In this document: one piece after another, positions 7,673 to 15,881 of the stretch
How the letters are laid out: every line of letters begins with the position of its first letter
Numbering within the stretch: the first letter of the stretch is position 1
Notes under the pieces: generated by a model
Databases searched by the model: none
Seen by the model: the letters and a program-made list of their open reading frames with translations, nothing else
What the model was told of the DNA's origin: nothing
Position numbers and translations under genes: made by a program
Source: Bacteroidaceae bacterium
Lineage (GTDB): Bacteria > Bacteroidota > Bacteroidia > Bacteroidales > Barnesiellaceae_A
NCBI GenBank assembly: GCA_017481745.1
Contig: JAFUOV010000017.1
Span: 45,352 to 109,351, forward strand
Reading direction: 5' to 3'
DNA length: 64,000 nucleotides

Positions 7673-10654
7673 ATGTCTATGGATAATTTAAAGAAAGTTG
7701 CTTTTGCTGCGCTCGTGGCTCTGTTTTGCGTACCGGCTCATGGAGCAATATCGGGCAAGGCTTCGTTGGACGTTTATAACGAAAACATTGGCTCTGTTAT
7801 AGCCCGCACAATCCGTCAGAAGAGTGAGAAGACTACTCGATTGCACGCTCCTGTCAGTGCCGACAAAACAACCAATGCCTATACTTGGGGCACGCTACGT
7901 CATGAGAATGGCTATACATGGTATTATACACAGACCTTTGAAGATCGTGGCTGGTACTATGGTGCATCCGACATTACTATTTATGACAATGATTTCAATG
8001 CAATCAATACCATAAGAGTAGAAATTCCTGAAGGGATGAATGTCAATGACATTGAACCAACAGGCTTTATTACCACCGACTTCTTTGACGGAGATGCAGC
8101 TACATTCGAGATGCCTGTTTTTGTGCATGCTGTTGATAATGGCAAACAAATAAATAAAATGGGTATCTATCGTATTGCCGATGGCGAAAAGGTTATGGAG
8201 TATGATGGTTACTCGATGCTCAATTTCAGGGCTTCGGATACTTACAACCGCATATTGTTGGTGCGCTATCCTACCGAAAGTGAGAAGATGAACAATCTTT
8301 ATATCGATGTATTGAAACCCGTTGTTGGAGCTACTCCGGTCGTGGAGCATACATTCGATGTGAACCAAGATTTGCTGCTTTACAGCGATGGCTCTTGCAT
8401 CAACTATTTCTCTTTGAATGGCGAGCCTTACTATACAGTCTCGCACTACGAGAATATCTGTATGGATGGATATGATCCATCGACATTCACTCCCATCCAA
8501 GTACCCGACAATCGCTTTACTATAAAGACCTATAATGCCGAGTATGCAATGGTCGATTCGGTTAGTATCAAAATAGACCCTACTACCCCTGAAGCAACAT
8601 ACGGATTTGCAACATTCAGCCTTTTCTCAAACAAGGACTTGCGATTGGGCGATTTTACCAACGATAAGCAGTTCAATTACATTGTAACGCATTATGAGTA
8701 TTTTGCCCTAAGCGACGATTATACCTATCATATACGTGTTTATGATAGTGAAAGCAATCTTGTCAATACTATTAATGAGAATGTAATTACATGGTTTACA
8801 TTGAGCGATGTTGAGGGTTTTGAAGAGCAAGCTACCTTCTTGAAAGTGAATGAAGAGGGTGCTCAATATCTCGAAATGGTGGATATACCATCTTGTCAGG
8901 TAGCAGCTGTTCTACCCTCTGTAATCGACGGAAATCTTATCTCAACAACACTCGACCGTTGCCCGGTTGAAGATGACTATCAATATGTAATAAGCCTCAG
9001 TCAAGCAACCGAAAATGCCGAGGGCGAAGCTATTGCCCGCATCGGTTGGTATAAGCGCGATTGTACGGTAGACCACTATGTAGAGTTTAACATCGGAAAA
9101 AATGCCGAGGGTTTCACTCCCTACATTACCGAGTATGTGCTCAATCCCTATTTGTTCAATACCGATGCCAAGCGCGAATATTTCTATCTGGCAATGAACA
9201 AGCGCACCGACGGTAGCGATGTACTCGACAAGGTGCTCTATCTTGCCGACGAAGATGGTAATGTGTTGCGCACAATAAAGCCCGATAAAGGCGATGAAAT
9301 AGAGTTCTCGAGTGGCGATGTGTTTGACTATTATACCGACTCACCGCGTATGCTCCTATCGTTCTACAATGGCGACAATGATGCCTTTGAGATACAATTC
9401 TATAACTTGCCATTCGACAAGTTTACAAGTGGTGGCGAAGGTACTGCCGAGAAGCCCTATCTAATAACAACTCCCGGCGAGTTGGCACAGATTCATACCG
9501 AACCAGCTGCTCACTATGTATTGGGCAACGATATTGATATGAGTTCCTATACATTCCCCTACTACGGTGCTGCCGAGTTTACAGGTACATTCGATGGTAA
9601 TAACCATGTAATATCTAATATTGAGTTGAATGGTAATGGCTTGTTTGGCATTGTTAATGGTAGCATAAGCAATTTACAAATTCAATCACCGGTTTTGTAT
9701 GTAGGAGAAAATGGGTCCGGAATATTAGCCAATATGGCTATAGATGCTACTATAGAGAATGTCCATATCTACGATGCTGTGATAGTTGGCAATGAAGAAG
9801 CAATCGTGGGTGGTGTGATAGCTGCTGCCGAAAATACAACATTCTCGGCTGTGTCGTTGTTGCGTGCCAATATTGATGAATACGACGAGATGGGTGGTAT
9901 TGCGGCAACCGCAAGCAACTGTAACATTAATGCTGTTGTAACGACAGGTATTATGCAGCAGGGTAATGTATTTGGTGGCGTTTCAGTAAGTGCAAGTGGT
10001 TCTATTACCAACTCTCACACTTTGTGGGAAGGAACTGCTACAGAGGTTGTCGCAGGTGTTGCTGCATATTCAAATGCCAATATTTCTCACTGTTATACAC
10101 AAGGAAATTTTGAGGATTTGTCAGTTGACAATGAGGTTGTTAGTAACGTCGCCGGTATTGTTTATACTCAAAAAAGTGGTACTATCAATGGCTGCGTTAC
10201 TACACTCGATAACATTGTGGCTACACAGGAAGAAAATGCAGCTTTACTCAATAATTACAGTCAAAATCAAAAGACCGATAATCCTAATTCTGAATTTGGC
10301 GCATACAAGTCGCCCGATGATATGAATCGCACTTTCTTTGAGAGTCTTGGATATGCCTATGGCAATACGGTCGATGCTCCTTGGGTGGGCGAAGGCTTGC
10401 CCCAGCTCTACTTCGAGAACGATCGTCAGAGTGTATCGGGTATCTATAATGACGATAACAACATTCTATACGATGGCGCATCGGTATATGCTGACAATGC
10501 TACTACTATTGCTTTGTATAATATGCAAGGACAACTCGTTGCTACAACCAATAACAAAGTGCTGAATGTTGCCGATGTGGCAACCGGTGTATATGTTGTG
10601 GTTGCAGTCGATAGTAATGATAATAGCGAGTCGCGCAAGATAGTCGTTAAATAA
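7673..10654 (+). CDS. Large secreted GLUG-repeat protein with type IX-like C-terminal sorting domain
   Basis: 993-residue exported protein of unknown function. The N-terminus (MSMDNLKKVAFAALVALFCVPAHG) is a signal peptide. Residues ~30-590 are beta-rich with repeated lines ending in phrases such as VLRTIKPD and LVNTINEN, perhaps a propeller (inference). At ~595 a module starts with GTAEKPYLITTPGELAQI and continues YVLGNDIDMS...GTFDGNNHVI, followed by GLUG-type right-handed beta-helix repeats to ~870. The last ~75 residues (TIALYNMQGQLVATT... GVYVVVAV...RKIVVK) look like a type A sorting domain of the type IX secretion system, so the protein is probably on the cell surface. A related module occurs in the lipoprotein at 48834-50366. 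Confidence 0.85.
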   Translation: MSMDNLKKVAFAALVALFCVPAHGAISGKASLDVYNENIGSVIARTIRQKSEKTTRLHAPVSADKTTNAYTWGTLRHENGYTWYYTQTFEDRGWYYGASDITIYDNDFNAINTIRVEIPEGMNVNDIEPTGFITTDFFDGDAATFEMPVFVHAVDNGKQINKMGIYRIADGEKVMEYDGYSMLNFRASDTYNRILLVRYPTESEKMNNLYIDVLKPVVGATPVVEHTFDVNQDLLLYSDGSCINYFSLNGEPYYTVSHYENICMDGYDPSTFTPIQVPDNRFTIKTYNAEYAMVDSVSIKIDPTTPEATYGFATFSLFSNKDLRLGDFTNDKQFNYIVTHYEYFALSDDYTYHIRVYDSESNLVNTINENVITWFTLSDVEGFEEQATFLKVNEEGAQYLEMVDIPSCQVAAVLPSVIDGNLISTTLDRCPVEDDYQYVISLSQATENAEGEAIARIGWYKRDCTVDHYVEFNIGKNAEGFTPYITEYVLNPYLFNTDAKREYFYLAMNKRTDGSDVLDKVLYLADEDGNVLRTIKPDKGDEIEFSSGDVFDYYTDSPRMLLSFYNGDNDAFEIQFYNLPFDKFTSGGEGTAEKPYLITTPGELAQIHTEPAAHYVLGNDIDMSSYTFPYYGAAEFTGTFDGNNHVISNIELNGNGLFGIVNGSISNLQIQSPVLYVGENGSGILANMAIDATIENVHIYDAVIVGNEEAIVGGVIAAAENTTFSAVSLLRANIDEYDEMGGIAATASNCNINAVVTTGIMQQGNVFGGVSVSASGSITNSHTLWEGTATEVVAGVAAYSNANISHCYTQGNFEDLSVDNEVVSNVAGIVYTQKSGTINGCVTTLDNIVATQEENAALLNNYSQNQKTDNPNSEFGAYKSPDDMNRTFFESLGYAYGNTVDAPWVGEGLPQLYFENDRQSVSGIYNDDNNILYDGASVYADNATTIALYNMQGQLVATTNNKVLNVADVATGVYVVVAVDSNDNSESRKIVVK

Positions 10655-10674
10655 TCGTACCAATATAAGATTTT

Positions 10675-10708
10675 GAGAGGCTGCACAAACGATTGTGCAG
10701 CCTCTCTT
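10675..10708 (+). terminator. Strong intrinsic terminator
   Basis: Perfect 14-bp stem: GAGAGGCTGCACAA (10675-10688), loop ACGA, TTGTGCAGCCTCTC (10693-10706), then a short T run. It ends the GLUG-protein transcript. Confidence 0.85.
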
Positions 10709-10766
10709 ATGTATAACCGATATAAATATCGGTTTAGCAACATATATATAAGTATTTGTTACAAAA

Positions 10767-10801
10767 TTTGTAAAACAATAGTTTCGTTTGTATTATCTTT
10801 G
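10767..10801 (+). promoter_or_regulatory. Promoter of the GH2 gene
   Basis: TATCTTTG at 10794-10801 is a perfect -7 element. The best -33 candidate, TTTG at 10767-10770, is 23 bp away, slightly long. The start codon at 10833 fits. Confidence 0.55.
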
Positions 10802-10832
10802 TATCAGAGAACAATAATTTAAATTCTATACT

Positions 10833-12644
10833 ATGAATATGAAAAGAACAGTGCTACTACTCTGTGTAGTTGTAATGAGTTTTGTGTTTATGAGGGCCTA
10901 TTCGTCCAATCGTATTATTACTTCATGGGGCGAAAATCTCGATAAAGAGAATGTCTGGAATGTCTATCCTCGTCCTATTATGGAGCGCCCCGATTGGCAA
11001 AACCTCAATGGCGAGTGGGACTATGCCATCACCCCGCTCAATAGTACTATCCCCCATGATTATGATGGTAAAATATTAGTACCGTTCCCCGTCGAGTCGC
11101 AGTTGTCGGGGGTAGAGAAAAGATTGTCAGAAAAAGATGCTTTGTGGTATAAGCGTACATTTACTATCCCCTCTTCGTGGCGACAACAAAAGGTTTTGTT
11201 GCACTTTGGCGCAGTAGATTGGCAAGCTGATGTGTGGGTGAATGGCATAAAAGTAGGTACTCATACAGGCGGATACACCCCCTTCGCTTTTGATATTACC
11301 GCAGCATTGCGTAAGGGCGAAAATGTGTTGGATGTACGTGTCGTTGATACAACCGATAAGGGCTATCAACCTCGTGGCAAGCAAGTGAGCAATCCAGGTG
11401 GTATATGGTATACACCTGTAAGTGGTATATGGCAAACTGTGTGGTTAGAGCCTGTTGCACCTATATATATTAAAAATGTGCGTACCTTGCCCGATATAGA
11501 TCGTAATATACTCTCGCTTGATGTTGAGAAGTCGGAGCAATATGCCGATATAGTAGCAGAAGTGAACGTGTATGCCAATGGCAAGTTGGTTGCTCGTGGT
11601 AGCAGTGTCAACAATGCTGCTGTCGAGGTGCAAATGCCAGCCGATGTGAAATTGTGGTCGCCGGCATCTCCTTTCTTGTATGATGTTGAAGTCATCATCA
11701 AACGTGGTGGAAAGCAGCTCGATAAGGTCGATAGCTATGCAGCTATGCGCAAGTTCTCTACCCGTCGCGATGCCGATGGCATTGTGCGTATGCAGTTAAA
11801 CAACAAAGACTTGTTCCAATTTGGTACACTCGACCAAGGTTGGTGGCCCGACGGACTTTATACAGCACCCTCTCACGAGGCTCTTGTATACGATATCGAC
11901 AAGACAAAGGAATGGGGCTTCAATATGATACGTAAACACGTAAAGGTAGAGCCTGCTGTATGGTATACCCATTGCGATCGCGTGGGTATGATTGTGTGGC
12001 AAGATATGCCCAGCGGCGATAGCTGCTATCCTTGGCAAAATCGTCAATACTTCCAAGGTAGTGAGAATGTACGCTCTGCTGCATCGGAGGCAAACTTCCG
12101 CAAGGAGTGGCGCGAGATTATGGACTATCTCTACTCTTACCCGAGCATAGCTGTGTGGGTGCCTTTCAATGAAGCGTGGGGACAATTTAAGACGGTGGAA
12201 ATAACCCAATGGACACAGAACTACGACCCCTCTCGTTTGGTTAACTCGGCAAGTGGTGGTAATTTCTTTGCTTGTGGCGATATTGTTGATTTGCACAACT
12301 ACCCTGCCCCCGAGATGTATCTTTATGATGCAACAAGAGCCAATGTGTTGGGTGAGTATGGTGGTATAGGTTATGTCGTTGAAGGACACTTGTGGGAGCC
12401 CAATCGCAATTGGGGATACATTCAGTATAACTCAAGCGAGGCTGTTACCAACGAGTATGTAAAATATGCCGAAATGCTACTCGACTTCATTCGTAGGGGT
12501 TTTACAGCTGCCATATATACACAGACTACCGACGTTGAGGTAGAAGTGAATGGTATCATGACCTACGACCGCAAGGTGGTGAAGATGGATGAGGCTCGTA
12601 TTAAAGAGATAAACAATCGTATATGCAATAGCTTGAACAAGTAG
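10833..12644 (+). CDS. Exported GH2-family beta-glycosidase
   Basis: 603-residue retaining beta-glycosidase (galactosidase/glucuronidase/mannosidase superfamily). An N-terminal hydrophobic leader (MNMKRTVLLLCVVVMSFVFM) exports it. Domain order is typical: sugar-binding jelly roll (~45-210, ending GGIWYTPVSGIWQTVWLEP), immunoglobulin-like domain (~215-300), and TIM barrel with acid/base Glu in VWVPFNEAWGQF (~446) and nucleophile Glu in VLGEYGGIGY (~507). At about 600 residues it lacks the extra C-terminal domains of LacZ-size enzymes. It is not beside susC/susD genes, so the substrate is open. It ends at a strong terminator. Confidence 0.92.
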   Translation: MNMKRTVLLLCVVVMSFVFMRAYSSNRIITSWGENLDKENVWNVYPRPIMERPDWQNLNGEWDYAITPLNSTIPHDYDGKILVPFPVESQLSGVEKRLSEKDALWYKRTFTIPSSWRQQKVLLHFGAVDWQADVWVNGIKVGTHTGGYTPFAFDITAALRKGENVLDVRVVDTTDKGYQPRGKQVSNPGGIWYTPVSGIWQTVWLEPVAPIYIKNVRTLPDIDRNILSLDVEKSEQYADIVAEVNVYANGKLVARGSSVNNAAVEVQMPADVKLWSPASPFLYDVEVIIKRGGKQLDKVDSYAAMRKFSTRRDADGIVRMQLNNKDLFQFGTLDQGWWPDGLYTAPSHEALVYDIDKTKEWGFNMIRKHVKVEPAVWYTHCDRVGMIVWQDMPSGDSCYPWQNRQYFQGSENVRSAASEANFRKEWREIMDYLYSYPSIAVWVPFNEAWGQFKTVEITQWTQNYDPSRLVNSASGGNFFACGDIVDLHNYPAPEMYLYDATRANVLGEYGGIGYVVEGHLWEPNRNWGYIQYNSSEAVTNEYVKYAEMLLDFIRRGFTAAIYTQTTDVEVEVNGIMTYDRKVVKMDEARIKEINNRICNSLNK

Positions 12645-12665
12645 TGTATTGTGATATTATGATAT

Positions 12666-12701
12666 TGAGGTTCCTTGCATGCAGCAAGGGACCTCATTTT
12701 T
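12666..12701 (+). terminator. Intrinsic terminator after the GH2 gene
   Basis: Stem TGAGGTTCCTTGC / GCAAGGGACCTCA (one G-T pair) around a short loop at 12679-12683, followed by TTTTT. Confidence 0.85.
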
Positions 12702-12733
12702 ATTGTAGCTCTCAAAAAAATATTTTTCGATGC

Positions 12734-12765
12734 TTGGTGTGTTAGGATTAAAAAGATTATATTTG
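12734..12765 (+). promoter_or_regulatory. Promoter of the YqaE-like gene
   Basis: TATATTTG at 12758-12765 (-7) with TTG at 12734-12736 (-33), spacing 21 bp. The small gene starts 41 bp downstream. Confidence 0.65.
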
Positions 12766-12806
12766 TGCTATAAATAATTGTTTGTAAATCTCAAAAAATT
12801 AAAGTT

Positions 12807-12965
12807 ATGTCTGTCTGGAGAGTAATATTGTCAATCATTTTCCCGCCGTTGGCAGTCTATGACCGCGGTTGTGGCTCTATTCTTATAGTATTCCTTCTTA
12901 CTTGTTGCGGTTGGATTCCCGGCGTTATAGGCGCTTTGGTAATATTAAACAAGAATAAAGCGTAA
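12807..12965 (+). CDS. YqaE/Pmp3-family small membrane protein
   Basis: 52-residue hydrophobic peptide of the YqaE/Pmp3 (UPF0057, stress-response proteolipid) family. The signature is clear: IIFPPLAVYDRGCGSILIV, then LLTCCGWIPGVIGALVI, i.e. two membrane helices joined by the short polar GCG loop, ending NKNKA. Family members sit in the cytoplasmic membrane and in fungi and plants affect membrane potential under salt or cold stress; the bacterial role is poorly known. It has its own promoter and terminator, which supports a real monocistronic gene. It is easily missed because of its size. Confidence 0.9.
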   Translation: MSVWRVILSIIFPPLAVYDRGCGSILIVFLLTCCGWIPGVIGALVILNKNKA

Positions 12966-13003
12966 GAAATAAAAGAAACGTCATCTGCCTTTTATGACAT
13001 GTG

Positions 13004-13042
13004 AGAGGGCAACCAAAACATTATTGGTTGCCCTCTGTGTTT
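13004..13042 (+). terminator. Intrinsic terminator after the YqaE-like gene
   Basis: Perfect 13-bp stem AGAGGGCAACCAA (13004-13016) / TTGGTTGCCCTCT (13024-13036), followed by GTGTTTT. Confidence 0.85.
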
Positions 13043-13108
13043 TCCGGTTATTGCATGACGTAGTCTGTTATTTCAAGACATCATGCGGTCATGTAAATAA
13101 TGTGATAA

Positions 13109-13142
13109 CAAAAAAGGCTGCATCATCGGGTGCAGCCTTTTC
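13109..13142 (-). terminator. Terminator, probably originally of the gyrA-TPR transcript
   Basis: AAAAAGGCTGCA (13111-13122) pairs with TGCAGCCTTTT (13131-13141), with A/T tracts on both sides, so it can work in both directions. Without the IS element next to it, the TPR gene stop codon would lie about 30 nt upstream on the minus strand, which is the normal distance. It is therefore probably the native terminator of that transcript. Confidence 0.7.
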
Positions 13143-13196
13143 ATGTATATAGTTTGTCCCGTCCTGAAATAGCGTTACACAAAAACGAGTAAAGCT

Positions 13197-13631
13197 ATGG
13201 AAGAAAAGAGTAAAAGCTTGTATGTCAAGCATACGCAGCGAGACTATCCGATGAGTTTTAAGTTGGCGGTAGTCCGAGAAGTAGAAAGTGGCGCGATTAC
13301 AAACAATGGAGCAATGCGTAAATATGGCATTCAAGGCCATACGACAATCAATGAATGGCGCAGAAAATTTGGTAACTTTGAGGTCGGAAATACAATTACT
13401 ACAAATTTTATGAAGAGCCCACAACAAAAGATTGCAGAATTGGAGCAGAAAGTCCGTTTATTAGAACGCCAAAATGCCTTTCTGCAACAAGAACTGGAAG
13501 ATGCAACCGACAAAGCAGGCATACTCGATAAAATCATCGAGATAGCCGAGGAAGAGTTACACCTGCCGATACGAAAAAAATTACCACCCGAGCAGTCGAA
13601 AGGTACTCCAAAGAGCAAGCGAAACCGATAA
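13197..13631 (+). CDS. IS3-family transposase OrfA
   Basis: 144-residue DNA-binding subunit. Residues ~18-60 are a helix-turn-helix of the Tnp_1/HTH_Tnp type (FKLAVVREVESGAITNNGAM ... TTINEWRRKFG), followed by a leucine-zipper-like coiled coil (IAELEQKVRLLERQNAFLQQ). The tail after residue ~126 is basic. In this family OrfA alone represses or regulates, and a -1 frameshift in its 3' part makes the OrfAB transposase. The slippery run A AAA AAA is at 13574-13580, in the correct register (codons CGA AAA AAA). Confidence 0.93.
   Translation: MEEKSKSLYVKHTQRDYPMSFKLAVVREVESGAITNNGAMRKYGIQGHTTINEWRRKFGNFEVGNTITTNFMKSPQQKIAELEQKVRLLERQNAFLQQELEDATDKAGILDKIIEIAEEELHLPIRKKLPPEQSKGTPKSKRNR
13574..13580 (+). 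promoter_or_regulatory. Predicted -1 programmed frameshift site (A AAA AAA)
   Basis: Seven adenines in X-XXY-YYZ register relative to orfA. Slipping back one base continues into orfB as AAA AAA ATT ACC. The orfB frame is open from 13532, the stop of orfA comes 51 nt later, and the product would be a 433-residue OrfAB protein. Confidence 0.8.
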
Positions 13632-14497
13632 GCACTCTTTGCCGACTGGTCGGGGTATCACGTCAGAAGTACTATCGAGACAGGTGGAAAGTCGAGGATA
13701 TGCAGGATAAAGCCGCCGAGATAGTGTCGCTTGTGATGGGCATTAGACGGCTTATGCCACGCATAGGCACACGTAAGCTATATCACCTATTGGAAGAACC
13801 TCTCACCGCTTTGGGTGTAGGACGAGATAAACTCTTTGATGTGCTACGGGCAAACCATATGCTCATAGTGCCAAAGCGGCAATATCGTCAGACAACCAAT
13901 TCGAAGCATATGTTTCATAAGCATAAGAACTTAGTATTGGATAGAATACCTACTCGTCCCGAAGAGATATGGGTATCGGACATTACCTATGTAGGTGCAA
14001 GAAACAAACACACCTATTTAGCATTAGTAACCGATGCCTACTCGAAAAAGATTGTTGGTTATGACCTCTCGGACTCACTCTCGGCAGAGGGAGCAGTAAG
14101 GGCATTACAGATGGCGTGTCGAGGTAGAATGTATAAGAAACAGCCACTTATACACCACTCAGATAGGGGCATACAATATTGCTGTGATGACTATCAACGC
14201 CAGCTGGAAGAGCATCACATACAAGTAAGTATGACCGAAAGCTATGATCCATATGCCAATGCGGTGGCGGAGAGGGTAAATGCGACTATAAAACATGAGT
14301 TTTTATTGGAGGAATTGGAGTGTGATTTAGGTATGCAGCAGCGGATAGTAGCTCAAAGTGTGGCGATATATAATAAACTGCGACCACACCTATCGTGCGG
14401 GATGCTTACGCCCGATGAGATGCACCGCCAATGCAAGAAAGAGATTGTAACTTACAGAACGAAAAATGACAACACGGCGCGCCGTGTTGTCATTTAG
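13580..14497 (+). CDS. IS3-family transposase OrfB (DDE integrase domain, made as OrfAB)
   Basis: Catalytic part of the transposase, 305 residues counted from the frameshift point; an internal ATG at 13700 would give 265 residues but would cut off the conserved start RYSKEQAKPISTLCRLVGVS, so it is not the natural start. It has an HTH_21 region, then an rve integrase core with the DDE triad: first Asp in WVSDITYVG, second Asp in HHSDRGIQYC, and Glu in NAVAERVNATIKHEF (D-D-35-E arrangement). The C-terminus (DNTARRVVI) is encoded inside a long palindrome that contains the stop codon region. No disabling mutation is seen. Confidence 0.93.
   Translation: MTTRAVERYSKEQAKPISTLCRLVGVSRQKYYRDRWKVEDMQDKAAEIVSLVMGIRRLMPRIGTRKLYHLLEEPLTALGVGRDKLFDVLRANHMLIVPKRQYRQTTNSKHMFHKHKNLVLDRIPTRPEEIWVSDITYVGARNKHTYLALVTDAYSKKIVGYDLSDSLSAEGAVRALQMACRGRMYKKQPLIHHSDRGIQYCCDDYQRQLEEHHIQVSMTESYDPYANAVAERVNATIKHEFLLEELECDLGMQQRIVAQSVAIYNKLRPHLSCGMLTPDEMHRQCKKEIVTYRTKNDNTARRVVI
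14464..14495 (+). terminator. Perfect palindrome over the 3' end of orfB
   Basis: A near-perfect inverted repeat with arms AAATGACAACACGGC and GCCGTGTTGTCATTT, encoding the last residues and overlapping the stop codon. It is preserved in copy 2 with one change in the centre. It could be a terminator within the coding end, or a structure that blocks outside transcription. Confidence 0.6.
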
Positions 14498-14564
14498 AAA
14501 ACTTTGATTATTTTTGTGTCAAATCCTGTAACACTTTTTTAGGACGACACAGTTTTTTATTCTA

Positions 14565-15842
14565 TTACAAACCCATTTCTATTTCGATGAGCTTAAGGTT
14601 GGCTGCATCGTTGAGGTTGTAGTATATGCTGCGTAGAGCTACCATATAGTCGCGCTCGTCGGCATTGAGTTGGTGAGCTTGCTCGAAGTAAGGTAATGCT
14701 TGGCGATACAAAGGAAGTACTTCTTGCTCTTTAGCCTTGTTGTACTCGGCAGTGTTGGTAATGCTTGTGCTCAACTCGTTGTCTTTCTCAACAGCTTGGT
14801 TGAAGTAGATACGACCCATGCTACCCAATGCATCGGCAAATTTGGGGTTCAACTCGAGAGCTTTTTGGAAACATTTGATAGCCTCTTCAGTCTCACCTTG
14901 ATTTTCGTGGAGGTTACCTTTCACGTTCCACAAGTCGTAGTTTTCGGGGCTCTTGGGAAGTATCTCGTTGAGCACCTCAAATGCCTTGTCGTATTGTTGG
15001 CTTGATATATACAAGTTCATGAGCGAGATGCCGTAGAAGTCTTCTTTTTTGTAATAAGTAGAGCCGTCAGCGTGTTTGCGTTCAACGTCGGTGTCGCCAA
15101 AGAGTTGGTTACCTTCGTTCAATGTTGCAATAAGATTGACGGTGTCGCGTGCTATGCTATACTCTTGCACAAGACGTTGGTACACGCTGTTTTGCTCATA
15201 ACCGTTACCTTTGGCTCTTTCATGTGCTTTGACAGACAATGCACGATCGTCGCTATAATAAGCAGCAAGAGAAGCATTGTATTCTATTTGTGCGTAGATA
15301 GAGTCAGAGGGCATTTTCTTTGCCATAGGAGCCATGAAAGGAAGATCACGAATTTCGAGAATGATGTTCCAATAGTCATAGGCACCTTTGTAATCCTTTT
15401 TGTTGTTGAATTGGTGAACAGCACCGTTGTTGTAGCCATCGGTGTTGTTGAGAAGGTCTTTTTGGATATTCTTCAAGTATTTGGGCTTAACTTTACCCTT
15501 CTCGTTGGGGAGAGTATCCAATTCAACTGCTTTGAGGTAGTATTTGTAGCCGTCGTACAATGCTTTGTACATAGCATCTTCGTTGGCACCCAAGCCATAT
15601 TGAAGTTGACTATACTCTTTTTCAAAGAAACGTTGCTCTATGTTACCGGCTACATACCATGCCTTTGCATCTTCTGCCGATTCGCCGGCAAGAGCTTGTT
15701 GAATTGATGCGCGAGCTTGTTTGAAGTCGGGTTTTTCTGTTCTTTTAGCAAGGCTCCAAGCTTGGTCTACAAGTGCTTTTTGTCCAAAAGTAAATGTAAC
15801 CGAAAGCAGCAATAATGAAGCTGTCAATAATGTCTTTCTCAT
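14565..15842 (-). CDS. Exported tetratricopeptide-repeat protein
   Basis: 425 residues. A signal peptide (MRKTLLTASLLLLSVTFTFG, cleaved before QKALVDQ) sends it to the periplasm or outer membrane. It then has scattered helical repeats, with canonical TPR units near residues 295-400 (YDLWNVKGNLHENQGETEEA, IKCFQKALELNPKFADALGS). TPR proteins are scaffolds, and no enzyme motif is present. It lies 39 bp downstream of gyrA on the same strand and is probably co-transcribed. The IS3 element sits 14 bp past its stop codon and appears to have cut it off from its terminator. Confidence 0.88.
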   Translation of the reverse strand: MRKTLLTASLLLLSVTFTFGQKALVDQAWSLAKRTEKPDFKQARASIQQALAGESAEDAKAWYVAGNIEQRFFEKEYSQLQYGLGANEDAMYKALYDGYKYYLKAVELDTLPNEKGKVKPKYLKNIQKDLLNNTDGYNNGAVHQFNNKKDYKGAYDYWNIILEIRDLPFMAPMAKKMPSDSIYAQIEYNASLAAYYSDDRALSVKAHERAKGNGYEQNSVYQRLVQEYSIARDTVNLIATLNEGNQLFGDTDVERKHADGSTYYKKEDFYGISLMNLYISSQQYDKAFEVLNEILPKSPENYDLWNVKGNLHENQGETEEAIKCFQKALELNPKFADALGSMGRIYFNQAVEKDNELSTSITNTAEYNKAKEQEVLPLYRQALPYFEQAHQLNADERDYMVALRSIYYNLNDAANLKLIEIEMGL

Positions 15843-15881
15843 AATGTTTTTAAATTAGAGGTGATTTATTGTTACTATTGT

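Larger units (their letters stand above)
13155..14550 (+). mobile_element. Complete IS3-family insertion sequence, copy 1
   Basis: About 1396 bp, with two overlapping-phase ORFs (orfA, orfB) and imperfect terminal inverted repeats: the left end contains GTCCTGAAATAGCGTTACA (from 13161), and the right end, read inward, contains GTCCTAAAAAAGTGTTACA (16 of 19 matching). Right next to the proposed ends AGTT occurs on both sides (13151-13154 and 14551-14554), a candidate 4-bp target duplication; the exact borders are uncertain by 1-3 bp. A second, inverted copy lies at 63001-64000, and the 1000 bp shared in the window show no indel shift. The copy looks intact and potentially active. Confidence 0.92.
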
